Origin: Chiua virens
Lineage: Eukaryota > Basidiomycota > Agaricomycetes > Boletales > Boletaceae
Direction of reading: 5' to 3'
Length of the DNA: 64,000 nucleotides
Assembly: GCA_019787685.1 (NCBI GenBank)
Contig: JAHNUO010000005.1
Location: 62,001-126,000 of the forward strand
Position 1 is the stretch's first letter. Every line of letters starts with the position of its first letter. This document shows positions 60,415-64,000 of the stretch, piece by piece. The position numbers and the translations under genes were made by a program. The notes below the pieces were generated by a model. It did not search any database. It worked only from the letters and a program-made list of their open reading frames with translations, and was not told the origin of the DNA.

Positions 60415-61844
60415 ATGTCAACCCGCGTTCCACTTCTCTTTGTACGCAGCGACATACGCTACCATTCACCATCAAGGGACTGACGTGCCGTCGCACAGGG
60501 TACCATGACCTTTGGGTTCGAAGGCAAAAACGGTGTGCGAACGTCTTCGCTGACAGAGTGTCAAGAGATCCTTGACGTCTTCTTTAACTATGGACACACC
60601 GAGCTCGACACGGCCCGGATGTACGCCGAAGGGACTACAGAGCAGGTACGCAACGTCACCGCGTATTGATATACGTGCCAACCAACGACTCCCTACTAGG
60701 TTTTGTCCCAGCTCAATCTCCAAGAAGCGTCGATCGACACCAAGTAAGCTAGCCCCTTTCAGAGCGTGATCGACATAACAGCTGATCACGATGTCAAGGG
60801 TGTATCCCGTCAAGCCCGGTGATCACGCTCCAGAGAACTTGAGGAAGACGTTCTTGATGTCTCTTGACAACCTCAAGCGTGACAAGGTCCGTGTGCTGTA
60901 CCTGCACGCACCCGATCGTAGCGTCCCGTTCGAAGACACCGTGCGTGAAGTCAATAATCTGTACAAAGAAGGCAAGTTGTGAGTGTCCCTCATTGTGTGG
61001 CTCGTATGCTTTGTGATCTGACCATAACGTCTAGCGAGATTTTCGGCCTGAGCAACTTCGCGGCGTGGGAGGTATGTGGGGGCTCGTTTCTTTCAGGTGC
61101 AATATCGTCAAGACTCAACGATCTGGACTGTGGTAGATCGCCGAGGTCGTTGGCATCTGCAAAGCCAACGGGTATGTACTCCCAAGGATCTACCAAGCGT
61201 ACGTCATCAACTCGACTGAGGACATTCACTCTTATTGATAACTGATGATCCCTAGCATGTACAATGCCATCACACGAGAGATCGAGCCCGAATTGGTACC
61301 CTGCTGTCGCAAGTACGGCATTCGACTGGTCATCTACAACCCTCTTGCGTACGTCCCCTTTTGCACATGCTACGATTGTCTCCCACGTGCTCACGACCGA
61401 CCCAGGGGTGGCTTCTTTGCTGGAAAAGTCGGCTCCGTCCAGGATCAAGCACCAGAAGGGGGTCGATTCGATCCCTCTTCTACCATGGGCAAGATGTACC
61501 GCGCGCGTTACCTTCAAGAAGGCTACTTCAAGGCCCTCGAGCGTCTCAAAGATATCGCCGTAAGTGATGTTTCTGTCGCACTCGATACGATCCTCATAAC
61601 CACCGTATCCTGCTAGGACAAGCACAATCTGCGACTGACCGAGATCGCCCTGAGGTGGTGCCAGTACCACTCGATACTTGGCGCGAGCGACGGTGTCATT
61701 CTTGGTGCGAGCAGTGCTGCGCAGCTGAAGCAGAACTGCGAGGACTCGGCCAAGGGACCGCTCCCTCAAGAGGTCGTGGATGTGCTCGACGAAGCGTGTA
61801 AGACCGTCAAGGCGCACGGGAGTACACCGTTGTACTGGCGCTGA
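60415..61844 (+). CDS. Aldo/keto reductase, AKR7-type
   Basis: NADPH-dependent aldehyde reductase resembling AKR7 (aflatoxin-aldehyde reductase type). Nine exons join in phase to 323 residues: 60415-60441, 60499-60645, 60701-60744, 60799-60978, 61035-61071, 61137-61198, 61256-61348, 61406-61559 and 61617-61844. The start is MSTRVPLLF joined to GTMTFG. Catalytic residues are visible: Asp in GHTELDTARMY with Tyr four residues on, Lys in DTKVYPVKPG, and His in LYLHAPDRSVPFEDT. Cofactor-side motifs are FGLSNFAAWE, YNAITREIEPELVPCCRKYG, VIYNPLAGGFFAGK and SDGVILGASSAAQLKQN. The end is STPLYWR. It probably removes reactive aldehydes in the cytosol. Confidence 0.93.
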
Positions 61845-62236
61845 GTAAACCTGTGGGGATTTTTAGCGATGAATGCGTGGTTGATGAATAGACGGGGTGT
61901 GCTATGTAACTTGTTTAGCACTTTCCCGCGAGAGATTGAATCTGGATTCGGAGGTCTCACTGCAGAGTGGTCAACAACTATTTCGCGCTAGGTACCATGC
62001 CGGTTCGTAACGAAAAAGAATCTAGTCCCGACAAGTTGAGGAACCGTCCTATAGTATGAATCCCACACTCTTCAACAGTGAGTACTAATACATTCGACCA
62101 GCAAGAGGCATTAAGGTACTAACGATGTAACATACGCTACAGAGCGAAAAGGTGACGCAAGGGTAAATACCGATACAAACAGCACAATAAAGTCATGTCT
62201 CAAGGTTATGATATCGTTCGTCTTTGCATTTCCCTA
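61845..62236. other. Tail-to-tail spacer
   Basis: No gene is seen. It contains the shared 3' regions of the reductase and of the minus-strand gene at 62237. Confidence 0.5.
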
Positions 62237-62991
62237 TCAGTCCCCACAAACGGCCGAAAGGATCTGAAACACCTCGCTTTGTCTCTCCCGAAACGTCTTG
62301 ATCCTTGATATGTTCAACGCAAGCGAGTTGATCCTATTAGAGAAAGCGACCGTTCTCCCTTCAACGCTTTCTCTTCTCACACGACATTCCCCATCGTCCG
62401 TAGGGCCTCGATCAAAACCCACGCCTTCCTGCAGCATTGTCATTAGCTGGTCGAGTCTGGGAACTGTTGACTCGTCTCCTCTCTGTGCTGCTTCGATGGC
62501 TGCCTCCGTGTCCTCCGCTTTGATCTTCTTAGTTTGTTTGCCAATATCGGCAAGTTCGACCATCAACGGTTTTAACGCAGGTGGGCACTCATCGAGTGCC
62601 AATTGCAGGCCGGCGCCACCGTCGATTGAGCCATCCGGCTGCATAGCCCTCGTCGCGACCTCAAGAATGGCGAGGGAGACGGACGCGAAATATGCCCGAG
62701 GTGGGTCCCATTTGAGGAGCCGACCGAGAGTGGCATTGCCAGCAAGGACGTCCCCAAGAGCGGCATACAGAATCTGTCGAATCCTCTCAAGACCAGGGGA
62801 GTTATGCGGGAATAACACCGGTGAGGGTGTTCGCGAAGGGAATGCGGAGGCTGGCAATGCACTGGCAGGCGATGCGCTATATTTGGCCCCGTATTTGGGT
62901 CCATATTTAGCATCGGAGCCGGATGAACCGTCATAAGCGGGAGGGGGGACGAAGGAGGTCTTTACTTTGAGAGTGGCGCCGCTGCTGAAGC
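62237..62991 (-). pseudogene. 5'-truncated uncharacterised protein cut at a duplication boundary
   Basis: A minus-strand frame stays open from the stop at 62237 back to the edge of the repeat. It has a low-complexity head (KYGPKYGAKYS, SPASALPASAFPS), then ERIRQILYAALGDVLAGN, RAYFASVSLAILEVATRAM, ALKPLMVELADIGKQTKKIK and LNISRIKTFRERQSEVFQI. It reads as a helical, soluble protein of a family I do not recognise. No in-frame ATG with a fitting context precedes the coding blocks, apart from codons inside the low-complexity part of other frames. The upstream sequence is the 62992-64000 repeat, whose first copy lies elsewhere. So the duplication probably removed the 5' end; an unseen 5' exon remains possible. 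Confidence 0.4.
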
Positions 62992-64000
62992 CAGTGCATA
63001 TTTATTATCTCTGGAAGACATTCTTTATTTAAGTTATGCTTGACTTGTGGTAGTTGTTGTCGAAGTACTTAGGATGTTATTAGTAGTAGTATGAACGGGA
63101 GCATTCAAAGCAGGACGTCACGGTTACATACCGAAGACGATCGCTCTGATCATGTGAAGGCTCGGACTGGATTTACATCCGATGACGTTACAGTTGAGCG
63201 CTGACCACTGGCGTCCCTGACTGGCAGGTTAACACCAGCTCCGAGTCCAACCCGTGCATCCTTTGCCCACTGTAAAATCGTGCAGATAGGAAGAGGGAGC
63301 TCATCTCTCTGTTAAACTCGCATGGTGAACTGCCAGTCGCCACTGTGTGCGAACTGTTTTGTTCGCAAATTTTCTCCAAGTAAATCCATTCTCTCTGCGA
63401 AGGTGAGTTATTAGTACCACAGTTATAGGACGTACAGGTTTCAGCACGGATTACGATGAATGGAGCCGTGCCCCTGCCAGTGCTTTCCCGGGGGTTGCGG
63501 CCAAGGTTGCGAAAGCAGACAATTATATACAGCATCAAGTTTACGCTACGCCACAATTGACTACCGTTGGGTTGGACTAGAACCTCGATCTTTAACGAGG
63601 ATCCTAGAACGTTGTTCTGGTCAGGCTTGCCAAGGACCTGTCCAATTCTTGGTCATTGTATAGGTAATAAGGCGCTCCGATGTGCTTAGTATCCGAGTCG
63701 AAGTTCGAGACTAGAGCGCTGGCACTACAGCCGCATTGGATCTTGTTCGACGGTGCTGGTGAGTCTTGCAGCTTACAGTGCTGCCGTTATCATAAGGCTA
63801 GTTACTGGACAGGTTATCCCTGCTCTTCGGCGTGAGGAGAAGATTCGTCGACCAATCGACGATGCGTCAACAACGTTTCCAACTCGCCAGTGGCCGCCGA
63901 ATTACAACAATTTGGGGAAGCCATGCAAGGACATGCGTTTGCCACGTGCATGCTGTAGGCATGGTCTGAGCCGCACAATTTCCCCTCCCCTCCCTCTCCT
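62992..64000. repeat. 1 kb duplicated kinase upstream region (copy 2), runs off the window
   Basis: Direct repeat of 56974 to about 57990. It contains the same GAATGGAGCCGTGCCCCTGC and CCAACTCGCCAG strings and small indels (for example 12-13 extra bases near 63028). In copy 1 the kinase start lies about 60 bases past the matching point, so a third kinase copy is expected just beyond 64000. Confidence 0.85.

Overview
The window looks like nuclear DNA from a filamentous basidiomycete, most likely an Agaricomycete. Genes are dense on both strands and cut by many 43-60 bp GT-AG introns. Families typical of the group are present: a DUF6534 membrane protein, an XlnR-like Zn(II)2Cys6 factor, a DUF1752/DUF3295 regulator, and expanded TKL-like kinases. 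I could rebuild ten genes with consistent reading phase across every intron. The placement is inference from gene content and gene structure; no rRNA or tRNA was found. Genus cannot be fixed from sequence alone, although the accessory gene content resembles that of Rhizoctonia-type fungi.

Layout. Positions 1-2 kb hold a decayed aspartic-protease-like sequence. Mitochondrial Lon protease (PIM1) follows at 2274-5876, then a 3.2 kb gap. Two regulators come next: a DUF1752/DUF3295 Mks1-like protein (9126-11897) and a 16-exon zinc-cluster factor (12970-16450). From 17 to 24 kb lie a broken P-loop/nuclease gene, a zincin-like fragment and two genes I do not recognise. A DUF6534 membrane protein is at 25153-26813. 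From 27.7 to 35.1 kb there are four same-strand copies of a P-loop kinase of the topology-modulation type; three carry single-base frame disruptions. An unresolved gene sits between copies B and C.

The 35.3-46.1 kb stretch is a housekeeping block: TFIIF beta, an unknown gene whose start codon overlaps that of TFIIF beta, VPS39, and two divergent glutathione transferases. From 47 to 50 kb there is a short tandem repeat, an ATP23-like pseudogene and a TKL-like kinase on the minus strand. From 51.4 to 53.7 kb are SPP2 (splicing) and ISA2 (Fe-S cluster assembly), which share a 72 bp intergenic promoter. An acyltransferase, a second kinase in opposite orientation, an AKR7-type aldo/keto reductase and a 5'-truncated gene complete the window. 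About 1 kb upstream of the second kinase is repeated at 62992-64000, so a third kinase copy probably begins just past the right edge.

The main themes are very short exons (6, 11, 12, 14, 20 and 24 nt) in three unrelated genes, and lineage-type duplications caught at different stages of decay. Lon, ISA2 and the ATP23 relic all point to mitochondrial protein and Fe-S upkeep, but I see no evidence that they act as a cluster.
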